Positions 16,640 to 24,044 of a DNA stretch of 64,000 bases are shown piece by piece (the first letter of the stretch is position 1; every line of letters starts with the position of its first letter). The DNA lies in NCBI RefSeq assembly GCF_040939305.1, contig NZ_CP162511.1:1426001-1490000 (forward strand), in the 5' to 3' direction. Origin of the DNA: Herbiconiux sp. A18JL235. Its GTDB lineage: Bacteria > Actinomycetota > Actinomycetes > Actinomycetales > Microbacteriaceae. The notes beneath the pieces were generated by a model. It did not search any database. It was not told the DNA's origin and saw only the letters and a program-made list of their open reading frames with translations. The position numbers and the translations under genes were made by a program.

Positions 16640-16963
16640 CTACAGCTTGACCGGGTCGCCGTGCGGGTACGTGCGGGCGTCGACGACCGAGGCGCTCCAG
16701 GCGGCGTCGTGCCGCCTCCACTCGCTGGACGGTGCCACCGCGAGGCCCATGGTCTCGAGGGTGCGGCAGGCGATGCGGGCGACGGTCGCGGAGAAGTCCC
16801 CGTCGAGGTGCAGCACGGTGGTGGCCAGCACGTCTCCGGTGAAGCGCAGCACGCTCAGGCGCCAGCGATGTCCCTCACGGCACACGACGACCTCGTCGGC
16901 GAGCGACCTGTCGAAACGGATGCGCGCCGGGTGCATCCCCGCTGCGCCACGCCCCGCATCCAT
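16640..16963 (-). CDS. hypothetical protein
   Basis: A 107-residue, mostly soluble protein that I do not recognise. ATG 16963 has GGAGGGG five bases upstream and is preferred over an in-frame ATG at 17065 that lacks a ribosome-binding site. The sequence contains RIRFDRSLADEVVVCREGHRWRL-like alternating hydrophobic strands followed by TVARIACRTLETMGLAV, which may be one amphipathic helix; a small alpha/beta domain is likely. It has no signal peptide or membrane segment. It sits alone between the SDR (convergent) and the secreted coiled-coil protein. Confidence 0.6.
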   Translation of the reverse strand: MDAGRGAAGMHPARIRFDRSLADEVVVCREGHRWRLSVLRFTGDVLATTVLHLDGDFSATVARIACRTLETMGLAVAPSSEWRRHDAAWSASVVDARTYPHGDPVKL

Positions 16964-17089
16964 GACCCCTCCGATCACCCCGCCCCCCTCGACGGTCGCC
17001 GAGAGGTGATTCGCTAGGTGATCTAACCATATTCGGGGGTCGTCCGCACGGGGTGTGACGCGCATCCGGAGCCCGCCGACGACGGACGA

Positions 17090-18475
17090 TCAGAAGTCGT
17101 CGACGTGGAGGTGGTTGCAGGTGTCGGAGAAGTCGCGGAAGTTGATGAACGAGGGCTCGTTGCCGGCGGCATAGCGGCAGTTGGCCTGGCCGACGCGGGA
17201 TCCGGGGGGCATGATCGGGTCGAGCACGGCGATGAGGTTGAGGGAGGCGTCGTTGGCGCCGAGGGTGGGCACGCCGCCCACCGAGGTGAAGTCGACGGCG
17301 TGGCCGCCGCCCTGCATGTAATGGGTGGAGGCGGTTCCTGCGCCCTCGATCTGACCGGTGCAGCGGCGGTTGATGTCGGAGACGCCCGCGCTGCCGAAGG
17401 CACGCACCGCAGCGACGAGCGCCTGCAGGATGGTGACGTCGATGCCGCAGTTGGCGACGTCCTGGCCCTGGGCGATCCAGGCGATCTCGAAGATGTGATC
17501 GGGGCTCGAGCCGTGGAACTGTCCGTTCGCGACATAGCCCATGAGCTCCTCGGCGAGGGCCTGGGCGTCGTCGGAGACCGGACCGACGACCTGCCCGCCC
17601 TGGTGCGCCGCTGCCGCTGCTGCGGCGGCCGCTGCGGCTGCGGCGGCAGCTCGGGCGGCGACCCCGGCCTGATACTGCTCCTCGGTGGTGGCGAGGTTCT
17701 GCTGCAGGCTGGTGAGCTGCGCATCGAGCTCCTCGCGGTGCGCGTTCTGCTCCTGCAGTGCCGCGACCATCTGGCGCTGGGCCTCGGCGGCCGCCTCGAG
17801 AGCCGCCTGGGCCGCATCGGCGAGGGTGCCGAGTTTCGCCTCGGCGACGTCGGCCTGTTCGGTGAGCGAATGCGCGGTGTTGCTGTCGAGTTCGGCGGAG
17901 GCGTAGATCGCGTTCACGGCCTGGGTGAGCTGGCCCGCCGAGCTCAGCTGGGCGAGCAGGTCGTCGGCCTGGCCCGAGCTCGAGGTGAGGAGCATCGAGG
18001 TGAGGTCGGAGCCGCCGGTGCGCACGAACTGGGCGGCGATGAGGGCGGCACGACGCTCCGACTCCGCCGCCTTCGCGGTGGCGGCGGTCGACTGGGCGGT
18101 CAGGGTGTCTGCGCGTGCCTGGCCGGCCGTGAGGGCGGCCTGCGCCTCGTCGTTCTCGGCGGTGCGTTGCTCCACGAGGGCGCGCGCGGCCTGGGCCTTG
18201 GTCTCGAGGTCGGCGATGACGCCCTTGATGCGGGTGATCTCGTCCTGCTTCGCACTCTCGCTCGAGCGCGCCGCGAGCACGTCGTCCCAGCTGGGGTAGT
18301 CGTCGGCATGGGCGGCCGGCAGAGCGACCGGCGTGAGGGCGGGCGCGGCGGCGACGGTGGCGGCGGCAGCGACGGAGAGCGCGAGGAGGGCGGCGAGGAG
18401 CGGGGAGCGGCGGGCGCTGCGTCGGGCGCGGGCGCTGGCGCGGGCGCGGCGCGCGGTGGGTGAGTGGTGGGTCAT
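17090..18475 (-). CDS. secreted coiled-coil protein with C-terminal M15-like domain
   Basis: A 461-residue exported protein. An Arg-rich n-region and hydrophobic core end at a probable signal-peptidase site near AHA-DDYPSW (residues 55-60). A long coiled coil (about 65-285) resembles the N-terminal part of CwlO/RipA-type peptidoglycan hydrolases, followed by an Ala run and a globular C-terminal domain. That domain has STHYMQGGGHAVDF and CNHLHVDDF, the His-x-Asp and His-x-His arrangement of zinc M15-like peptidases, plus four Cys. ATG 18475 follows GAGGACAC; upstream codons are unrelated. It may cleave or bind cell-wall peptide crosslinks; catalysis is inferred. It is monocistronic. Confidence 0.75.
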   Translation of the reverse strand: MTHHSPTARRARASARARRSARRSPLLAALLALSVAAAATVAAAPALTPVALPAAHADDYPSWDDVLAARSSESAKQDEITRIKGVIADLETKAQAARALVEQRTAENDEAQAALTAGQARADTLTAQSTAATAKAAESERRAALIAAQFVRTGGSDLTSMLLTSSSGQADDLLAQLSSAGQLTQAVNAIYASAELDSNTAHSLTEQADVAEAKLGTLADAAQAALEAAAEAQRQMVAALQEQNAHREELDAQLTSLQQNLATTEEQYQAGVAARAAAAAAAAAAAAAAAHQGGQVVGPVSDDAQALAEELMGYVANGQFHGSSPDHIFEIAWIAQGQDVANCGIDVTILQALVAAVRAFGSAGVSDINRRCTGQIEGAGTASTHYMQGGGHAVDFTSVGGVPTLGANDASLNLIAVLDPIMPPGSRVGQANCRYAAGNEPSFINFRDFSDTCNHLHVDDF

Positions 18476-18665
18476 GTGTCCTCGGAGCGTTCGGGAGCGA
18501 GCGGAGCGCCCAGACAGCAATTCAACCCCTGGGCTGCTGTTCGGTCGGCACCGCCCACGGTGATTCGCGAATCGGCGGGAGGTGGGGATCAGGCCGTGGA
18601 GCGTGCATCCGTGGTGTGGTGGTGGGTGCATCCGGGTTGCGGGGAGCGGCTGTTAGTGTCGGCGG

Positions 18666-19229
18666 ATGCGCAGATCGGCTGGTTCGGCACGGAGACCGGG
18701 CGACGATGGGGGCGACAGCCCCGGACGGTTCGGGGCGGCGGCGACCCGCGAGGTCGACCCGCGGCGGGTGGGAGCGGTGAGCATCGCCTACAACCCGAGG
18801 GCCGATGGGTCGGCCGACCCGGGTGAGGTCGTGTGGACGTGGGTGCCCTACCAGGAGGCCGACGGGCGCGGCAAAGACCGCCCCGTGCTCGTCATCGCCT
18901 CCGAACCGGGCGGTACCGTGCTCGGTGTCGCACTCACCTCGAAGCCTCACGACGACCGGTGGGACGTGGCGATCGGGAGCGGGCCGTGGGATCCGGCGGG
19001 CCGTCCCAGCTGGGTGCGCCTCGAGCGGGTCTTCCGGCTCCACCAGGGCGGTGTGCGGCGCCGGGGTGTGGCGCTGGGGTCGCGCGAGTTCGAGGCTGTC
19101 GCGGGGGAGCTCGAGCGGATGTTCGGGTGGCGTTCGTCGACGCGACCGGCTTCGTCTCGCTCGGCTTCGTCGGGTGGTAGGCCGGGCGTGCTGCGCCGCA
19201 TCCTGGGAAGGATGTTCGGTCGGGGTTGA
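18666..19229 (+). CDS. orphan PemK/MazF-family protein
   Basis: A 187-residue protein whose middle section (residues about 50-155) matches the MazF/PemK barrel: PGEVVWTWVPYQE, GRGKDRPVLVIA with the conserved Arg/Pro, LTSKPHD and WVRLERVFRL. It has a basic N-terminal lead and an Arg/Ser-rich C-terminal tail. Classical members are mRNA interferases neutralised by a co-transcribed antitoxin; no antitoxin-sized gene lies on either side. In actinobacteria such solitary PemK-like genes are common and may not be toxic. TAGTGT at 18654-18659 lies 6 nt before the ATG, implying a leaderless transcript. Confidence 0.75.
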   Translation: MRRSAGSARRPGDDGGDSPGRFGAAATREVDPRRVGAVSIAYNPRADGSADPGEVVWTWVPYQEADGRGKDRPVLVIASEPGGTVLGVALTSKPHDDRWDVAIGSGPWDPAGRPSWVRLERVFRLHQGGVRRRGVALGSREFEAVAGELERMFGWRSSTRPASSRSASSGGRPGVLRRILGRMFGRG

Positions 19230-19265
19230 ACCCCGATGTCGGTGGCATGGTGTTGACTCATCCTC

Positions 19266-21242
19266 ATGAACGACACCACCACCGCCCACCTCCGCGAGAG
19301 CGTGCTCCGGCACGAGTACACGGAGGCGCTCGCCGCCGTCGTCGCCGACGAGCAGGCGATCGCCCGAGCAGAGGCTGCGAGGGTGTCCCATCTGGCGCGG
19401 GCCGCCGAACTCGGCGACCTCCTCGCCGAGCGCTCGGCCGCTGTCGAGGGTCGCCGGTGCACGGCGGTCGATCGTGAGTGGGCGCGCAGATCCCTGGCGG
19501 CCGAACTGTGCTGCCTGTCGCGTCGCTCCGAGCGCACGGTGGCGCGGCTCGTGAACGAGGCCGAGTCCCTGGTCGCCATCCTTCCCGCCACTGTCGATGC
19601 GCTGGCACAGGGCTCGATCTCCTACCTCCATGTCCGTGCCCTCCTGTCGCACGCCCGCACCCTGCCTTCCGATGCGGTCTGCGAGTTCGAGGTCGCCGTG
19701 CTGCCCGATGCAGAGGCTCTCACCCCGGCGCGTTTCGACGAGCGTGCACGGCGACTTCGCGAGCACCTGCATCCGGAGTCGATCGCCGAGCGCTCCCGTC
19801 AGGCCCACGACGATCGTGGGGTCTGGCTCGACGCAGAGCGAGACGGCATGGCTACCCTGCACCACCACCTCGCCGCCGTCGACGCCCTCGCCATCCACGA
19901 CCTCCTCGATCGCACAGCTCGAAGCCTCCGCGCTCCCGACGAACCGCGCACCCAGCTGCAACTCCGCTCCGACGTCTTCCGCGACCTCCTCCTCGACCCT
20001 GCTCCGTGCGGCGCGACCGCCCCCGGCGGCGCACCAGCGTCACCGTCACCCACACACACCGTCGACTCTGCGTCTCCGTCGCGCTTCCCATCGCGCCCGC
20101 ACGCCATCGACTCGCGTCCGACGGCCCGTCGGCCCCGCATCACCCCCACCGTCATCGTCACCATCCCCGCCGACACCCTCCACCGCGGCGCACTCACTCC
20201 AGCTGGCCGCCCTCACCGCAGCGCAGACGCCCAGGCCGGCCTGCCTCACCGCGGCGCCACCATCCCCGCCGACACACTTCACCGCGGCGCACGCACTCCA
20301 GCTGGCCGGCCTCACAGCGGCGGCGTCCACACGGTCGACGACATGCTTCACCGGCGGTCCGATGCCTCCGACTACACGCCTCACCACGACGCCGATGCCC
20401 CTGCCGATCTGCTCGGCTACGGCCCCATCCACGGCTCTGCCGCGCGTCGGCTGGCCGCGGGTGCTTCATCGGTGTTCGAGCTCGTGTACGACCCCGCCAC
20501 GGGTGCGCCGCTGAGCTTCGGGCGCACGCGCTACTCCCCGCCGGCCGCGCTACGAGCTCTCCTCCAGCACGACGACCGCACCTGTCGCTTCCCCGGATGC
20601 TCCCGCTCCGCCGACCGCTGCGAACTCGACCACACCCTGGCCTGGGAAGACGGGGGAACCACCGACCCCACCAACCTCGCCCACCTCTGCTCCCGCCATC
20701 ACCACCTCAAGCACAGCCGCGGCTGGTCGGTCACCCAAGACCCTTCGGGCTCCCGCACCCTCACCTGGAGCACTCCCACCGGCTCCCACCACACGACGAC
20801 TCCCCAAGGTCGTCCGGCAGAGCCACGCCCATCCCCGTCACGCCCACCAGTCGCGTCGTCGTCCCCGCCACCGCCGACGGTGACCTCATGTCCATCTGGC
20901 CAGTCGGCAGCCTCGTCCCCACCGTGGCCGGCCGCGGACTCGTCGCCGTCTCGCTTGGATCGGTCACATTCCGCCCTGATGCCGCTCGCTGCTGAGCGCT
21001 CGCAGACGGAGCACACGGCATCCTCGCAGTCGGAGCAGCGCCGCCCGACGGCTTCCGCCATGTTCGCCCGACCGGATGCGCGGACTGCCTCGACCGCGCA
21101 CCCTCCGCGGCACGGCACAGCTGATTCGCTTCGCGCTCGTTCTTCCCATGCGCGGGTGGCGTTCGGTCCCGTTCCCGACCCCACCACCGACTCCGAGACG
21201 CCATCTCTGCACGCCGGCGCTCGCGGAATCCTCGCCGAATGA
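19266..21242 (+). CDS. DUF222 / HNH endonuclease-domain protein with repeat-rich insertion
   Basis: A 658-residue protein. The N-terminal DUF222 region (residues 1-230) is followed by a conserved ITPTVIVTIPADTL strand, a GYGPI...AARRLA segment, and an HNH nuclease domain (about residues 435-485). The HNH domain shows CRFPGC, CELDHTLAWEDGGTTDPTNL and LCSRHHHLKH. In relatives, the VTVPA strand runs almost directly into the GYGPI segment; here about 85 residues of His/Pro/Ala-rich imperfect repeats interrupt it. A further 130 residues rich in Ser/Pro follow the HNH domain. Such genes occur in many copies in Microbacteriaceae, with unknown function. No ribosome-binding site is obvious. Confidence 0.8.
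   Translation: MNDTTTAHLRESVLRHEYTEALAAVVADEQAIARAEAARVSHLARAAELGDLLAERSAAVEGRRCTAVDREWARRSLAAELCCLSRRSERTVARLVNEAESLVAILPATVDALAQGSISYLHVRALLSHARTLPSDAVCEFEVAVLPDAEALTPARFDERARRLREHLHPESIAERSRQAHDDRGVWLDAERDGMATLHHHLAAVDALAIHDLLDRTARSLRAPDEPRTQLQLRSDVFRDLLLDPAPCGATAPGGAPASPSPTHTVDSASPSRFPSRPHAIDSRPTARRPRITPTVIVTIPADTLHRGALTPAGRPHRSADAQAGLPHRGATIPADTLHRGARTPAGRPHSGGVHTVDDMLHRRSDASDYTPHHDADAPADLLGYGPIHGSAARRLAAGASSVFELVYDPATGAPLSFGRTRYSPPAALRALLQHDDRTCRFPGCSRSADRCELDHTLAWEDGGTTDPTNLAHLCSRHHHLKHSRGWSVTQDPSGSRTLTWSTPTGSHHTTTPQGRPAEPRPSPSRPPVASSSPPPPTVTSCPSGQSAASSPPWPAADSSPSRLDRSHSALMPLAAERSQTEHTASSQSEQRRPTASAMFARPDARTASTAHPPRHGTADSLRARSSHARVAFGPVPDPTTDSETPSLHAGARGILAE
20159..20315 (+). repeat. 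99-bp in-frame direct repeat inside the HNH gene
   Basis: About 57 bp starting at 20159 (ACCATCCCCGCCGACA...) recurs at 20258 with a few substitutions, a period of 99 bp or 33 codons. Smaller CACCGCGGCGC-type units lie between. It encodes the duplicated TIPADTLHRGA(L/R)TPAGRPH segment and is consistent with expansion by slippage while keeping frame. Confidence 0.75.
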
Positions 21243-21998
21243 CTCAGGGCCGGACGCGCCACCCTGGCCACCAGCGCCACCGACGTCAGACCGCGCTCAC
21301 GACCAACCCCGGCTCGCCACGGCGACGATGACCCTCCACCGTTCTGACCCTCCCCTTCTGACCCTCCACTTCTGACCCTCCACTTCTGACCCTCCACTTC
21401 TGATCCTCCACTTCTGCCCCGCCAGTTCTGCCGCGCCACCGTTCTGCCGCGCCACCGTTCTGCCGCGCCACCGTTCTGCCGCGCCACCGTTCTGCCCCGC
21501 CACCGTTCTGCCGCGCCACCGTTCTGCCCCGCCGCCGTTCTGCCCCGCCACCGTTCTGACCCGCCAGTTCTGCCCCGCCAGTTCTGCCACGCCATTTCCG
21601 ACCCGCCAGTTCTGTCCCGCCAGTTCCAAGCCGACCGTTCCGACCCGCTAACTCCGACCCGCCACAGTTCCGACCCGCTAGTTCCGGCCCGCCAGTTTCG
21701 ACTCGACCGTTCCGACTCGACCGTTCCGACCCGACCGGTTCTCATCCGACCGCCCCCGCCTCCGCACGCCTTCGCCATCCAGCGCAGGGCAGGCGCGTGC
21801 GCTTGAGTGCGGCGAGGCACCGCACCGCACCGCCTCACCGACCCGGCGCTGCCCTCCAGCGCAGGGCAGGCGCGTGCGCTTGAGTGCGGTAAGGCACCGC
21901 ACCGCACCGCACCACCTCATCGACCGGGCGCTGCCCTCCAGCGCAGGGCAGGCGTGTGCGCTTGAGTGTGGCGAGGCACCGCACCGCACCGCACCACC
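21243..21998. other. 756-bp gene-free region made mostly of tandem repeats
   Basis: The interval lies between the convergent HNH and HD-domain genes. I see no gene. Long open frames on both strands here are a by-product of GC-rich repeats lacking stops and encode monotonous repeats. It contains the 14/16-bp minisatellite and the 77/82-bp tandem repeat listed next. Confidence 0.75.
21331..21745. repeat. minisatellite of 14- and 16-bp units
   Basis: Roughly 28-30 consecutive units share TTCTG(A/C)CC(C/G)C(G/T)CCA. The first block is 14-bp TTCTGACCCTCCAC units. A central block is 16-bp TTCTGCC(G/C)CGCCACCG units with near-perfect identity. The 3' block decays into TTCCGACCCGC-type units. The gradient of divergence suggests ongoing slippage in the centre. 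There are no unique spacers. Confidence 0.9.
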
Positions 21999-22015
21999 TC
22001 ACCGACCCGGCGCAG
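21781..22015. repeat. three tandem 77-82-bp repeats downstream of the HD gene
   Basis: Units begin with AGCGCAGGGCAGGCG at 21781, 21858 and 21940. They differ mainly in the number of CGCAC/CACCG steps (77 versus 82 bp) and a few substitutions. The last unit overlaps the final codons of the HD-domain gene, whose stop is at 21999. Confidence 0.85.
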
Positions 22016-22691
22016 CTCCATCGAGCGGGTTCGCGGCGAGGCGCGCAGCGAGGCCGCCCGCGAGAGCGACTCCGGGGGACGAGTCGGGCTTGGCCGCCGC
22101 CTGCACCTCGAAGCAACCCACGAACTCCTCGGGGAGGGGGGGCCGCGGGAACCCGGCCACCACCAGTGCCCGGTACTCCTCCGACCACCGCTCGACACCC
22201 CGACCCGAGATGTCGAGCCCGGTGGCCTCACACAGGAGGTACCCTTCAGGATCGTCGACGGCCGAGACATCGTCCTCCATGTGCCGCACGATGATCTCGG
22301 CGGCACGTCGACGACGGTCGCGCGTCCAACCCGCACCGGCACCGAACACCCAGGCCACTTCACCGCCCGCGTACTCGAACGACAGCGTCCGGTTGTCGAA
22401 CGACGACTCGATCCCGATGTCGTGCAGTACCGCCGACACGAACAGCAGCTCATCATCGACCTCGAGCCTCTCGACCCGGGCGAGCTCAGCCGCCCACAGA
22501 TACGAACGGATGCCGTGGTTGAGCATCGCCTCTGAGTGGTAGGTGCTCGCCACATCGAGCGCCGCCACGGACGACGGGCCCTGCGGCAACCACGAACACG
22601 TCGAACGAGAAGCAGAAGCAGAAGCAGAAGCAGGAGCAGAAGCACAGGTAGATGCGGATGCGGGGGCGGGGTCTCGCCGCAGATCGGTCAT
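21999..22691 (-). CDS. HD-domain protein (predicted metal-dependent phosphohydrolase)
   Basis: A 230-residue protein. After a low-complexity Ala/Ser N-terminus (residues 10-32) comes an HD fold: a His in MLNHGIRSYLWA and the paired His-Asp in VSAVLHDIGIES, followed by IIVRHMEDD and SGRGVERWSEEY helices. It resembles the cyanamide-hydratase/Ddi2-like HD group by length and by the HDIG-helix-SFDNRT arrangement, but this is tentative. ATG 22691 has CAGACT 6 nt upstream, a possible leaderless start. The N-terminal Ala/Ser run is encoded by an AGAAGC microsatellite. The 3' end runs into a tandem repeat. Confidence 0.7.
   Translation of the reverse strand: MTDLRRDPAPASASTCASAPASASASASRSTCSWLPQGPSSVAALDVASTYHSEAMLNHGIRSYLWAAELARVERLEVDDELLFVSAVLHDIGIESSFDNRTLSFEYAGGEVAWVFGAGAGWTRDRRRRAAEIIVRHMEDDVSAVDDPEGYLLCEATGLDISGRGVERWSEEYRALVVAGFPRPPLPEEFVGCFEVQAAAKPDSSPGVALAGGLAARLAANPLDGAAPGR
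22607..22645. repeat. AGAAGC hexanucleotide microsatellite within the HD gene
   Basis: Six consecutive copies of (G/A)GAAGC/GGAGC-like hexamers encode the Ala-Ser-Ala-Ser stretch near the N-terminus of the HD protein. Because the unit is 6 bp, copy-number changes would keep the frame. Confidence 0.8.
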
Positions 22692-22834
22692 GCGCCCAGT
22701 CTGCCGACGCAGCACCCGCAGGTGTCGCGCATCCGCTCTCCCAGCACCGGAATGGCAGGATCGCACCGCAAGACTGTCCGGAACGACCCGCCCGACGCCG
22801 ACCAGGCGCGAGCGACGTCCCCGCCCCGCCGACC

Positions 22835-23173
22835 TCACCGCCCGGGGTACTGCGGTGCCGGGTTGTTCGTGCGGATCACCTCGAGCCGCGCCCGGTACTC
22901 CACTTCGTCGATGTCACCCTGCGCGAAACGCTCGGCGAGAGTGGCCTCGGCCCGACGCCCCGGCTGGTCGGCACCGACCCGCTGCGCCCACGCCGCCCTC
23001 CGCCAACGGCGCCCGACCGTGGCGAAGAGGACGGCGATGACGGCGATCCAGAAGAGGGGGACGAGGAGCAGCAGGAACCCGGGACCACCTCCACCCCACC
23101 CCCACGGGTGGCCGACGAGACCCGGATGCGCGGCGACAGCCGCAGAGGATGCGAGGACGACAGAGCTCAACAC
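22835..23173 (-). CDS. small membrane protein with SHOCT domain
   Basis: A 112-residue protein: an N-terminal hydrophobic stretch (possible signal or first helix), a Gly/Trp-rich loop (GWGGGGPG), one strong transmembrane helix (residues about 32-52), a basic cytoplasmic RRWRRAAW segment, and a C-terminal SHOCT motif (LAERFAQGDIDEVEYRARLEVI). SHOCT domains are short helices found at the ends of many actinobacterial membrane proteins; they probably promote oligomerisation. The start is GTG 23173 with GAAAGAAG upstream. It is the only gene between the HD gene and the response regulator. Confidence 0.8.
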   Translation of the reverse strand: MLSSVVLASSAAVAAHPGLVGHPWGWGGGGPGFLLLLVPLFWIAVIAVLFATVGRRWRRAAWAQRVGADQPGRRAEATLAERFAQGDIDEVEYRARLEVIRTNNPAPQYPGR

Positions 23174-23297
23174 GATCGACTTCTTTCGGTCACGGGTTCC
23201 GGCGGAACCTCTTCCCCTTCACCGTCGCGCATCCCGCGAGGCAGCGAATCCGCCCGGGGGTGACATCTCCGTCGGACACGTACGCCCTCGGGATGCA

Positions 23298-23330
23298 CCT
23301 GCGGCCCGCGGCCCGCGGGCCTGCGGCCGG
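23298..23330 (-). terminator. possible GC hairpin after the response-regulator gene
   Basis: The run CCTGCGGCCCGCGG / CCGCGGGCCTGCGG forms a GC stem with imperfect outer pairs, including the 12-bp palindrome GGCCCGCGGGCC, about 20 bp downstream of the minus-strand stop at 23349. There is no T-tract. Confidence 0.4.
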
Positions 23331-23348
23331 GCGACGCGCCGACGCGAA

Positions 23349-24044
23349 TCAGGTACCCGGCGCGACGAGCCCGGCGTCGTAGGCGACGATGACGAGCCGC
23401 ACCCGATCGCGCGCACCGAGCTTCGCCATGATGCGCGACACGTGCGTCTTCGCCGTGAGCGGACTCAGGTGGAGCGCCTCTCCGATCTCCTCGTTGGTGA
23501 GCCCCCGACCCACGAGCGCCAGCACCTCCCGCTCACGCGCGGTGAGCACCGAGAGCACACCCGCATCGACGGATGCGGTCGGCGCGTCGGGCGCATCGGG
23601 CACGTCCCCCAGCGATTCCCCCTGGGCGACACGCTCGAGCAGCCGCCGCGTCACCCCGGGGCTGAGCAGCGCGTCGCCCTCGGCGACCACCCGCACCGCC
23701 CTGATCAACTCGACCGGCTCGGTGTGCTTCACCAGGAATCCACTCGCCCCCGCCCTGATCGCGCGCCCGACGTACTCGTCGAGCTCGAAGGTCGTGACGA
23801 TCACGATGCGGGTCGCCTCGAGCCGGGGATCTGCGGTGATCTGCTCCGTGGCCCAGAGGCCGTCGCCGTCGGGCATCCTGATGTCCATGAGGAGCACGTC
23901 GGGCCGCTGAGCGCGCACCAGCTCGACCGCCTGCGTTCCCGACCCGGCCTCGCCCACCACGGTGAAGTCGGGCTCGGAGTCGAGCAGTGCCCTGAACCCC
24001 GCACGGATGAGGTGCTGATCGTCGGCGAGAGCGATCCTGATCAT
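23349..24044 (-). CDS. NarL/LuxR-type response regulator
   Basis: A 231-residue two-domain regulator. The receiver domain has the acidic pair at residues 8-9 (ALADDQ), the phosphoacceptor Asp54 in LLMDIRMPDGDG, a Thr in VIVTTFE and Lys in FLVKHTEP. A linker leads to a C-terminal LuxR HTH (residues about 165-225: LTAREREVLALVGRGLTNEEIG, LSPLTAKTHVSRIMAKLGARDR). The ATG overlaps the kinase stop (ATGA at 24041-24044), so the pair is co-translated. The target is unknown; a perfect inverted repeat upstream of the operon (25410-25425) is a candidate self-regulatory site. Confidence 0.92.
   Translation of the reverse strand: MIRIALADDQHLIRAGFRALLDSEPDFTVVGEAGSGTQAVELVRAQRPDVLLMDIRMPDGDGLWATEQITADPRLEATRIVIVTTFELDEYVGRAIRAGASGFLVKHTEPVELIRAVRVVAEGDALLSPGVTRRLLERVAQGESLGDVPDAPDAPTASVDAGVLSVLTAREREVLALVGRGLTNEEIGEALHLSPLTAKTHVSRIMAKLGARDRVRLVIVAYDAGLVAPGT

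Noticed and set aside
18666..21242. PemK plus HNH genes as a toxin-antitoxin or phage remnant
   Set aside because: There is no antitoxin and no integrase, capsid, terminase or att duplication; DUF222-HNH genes are ordinary multi-copy genes in this family.
20699..21907. 402-codon minus-strand frame encoding WRGRT/GGSE-type repeats
   Set aside because: The repeats come from the minisatellite, which is open in several frames; there is no ribosome-binding site and the frame is antisense to the HNH gene at one end.
21331..22015. Possible CRISPR array
   Set aside because: Units follow each other without unique spacers, unit lengths vary between 14 and 16 bp or 77 and 82 bp, and no cas genes are in the window.
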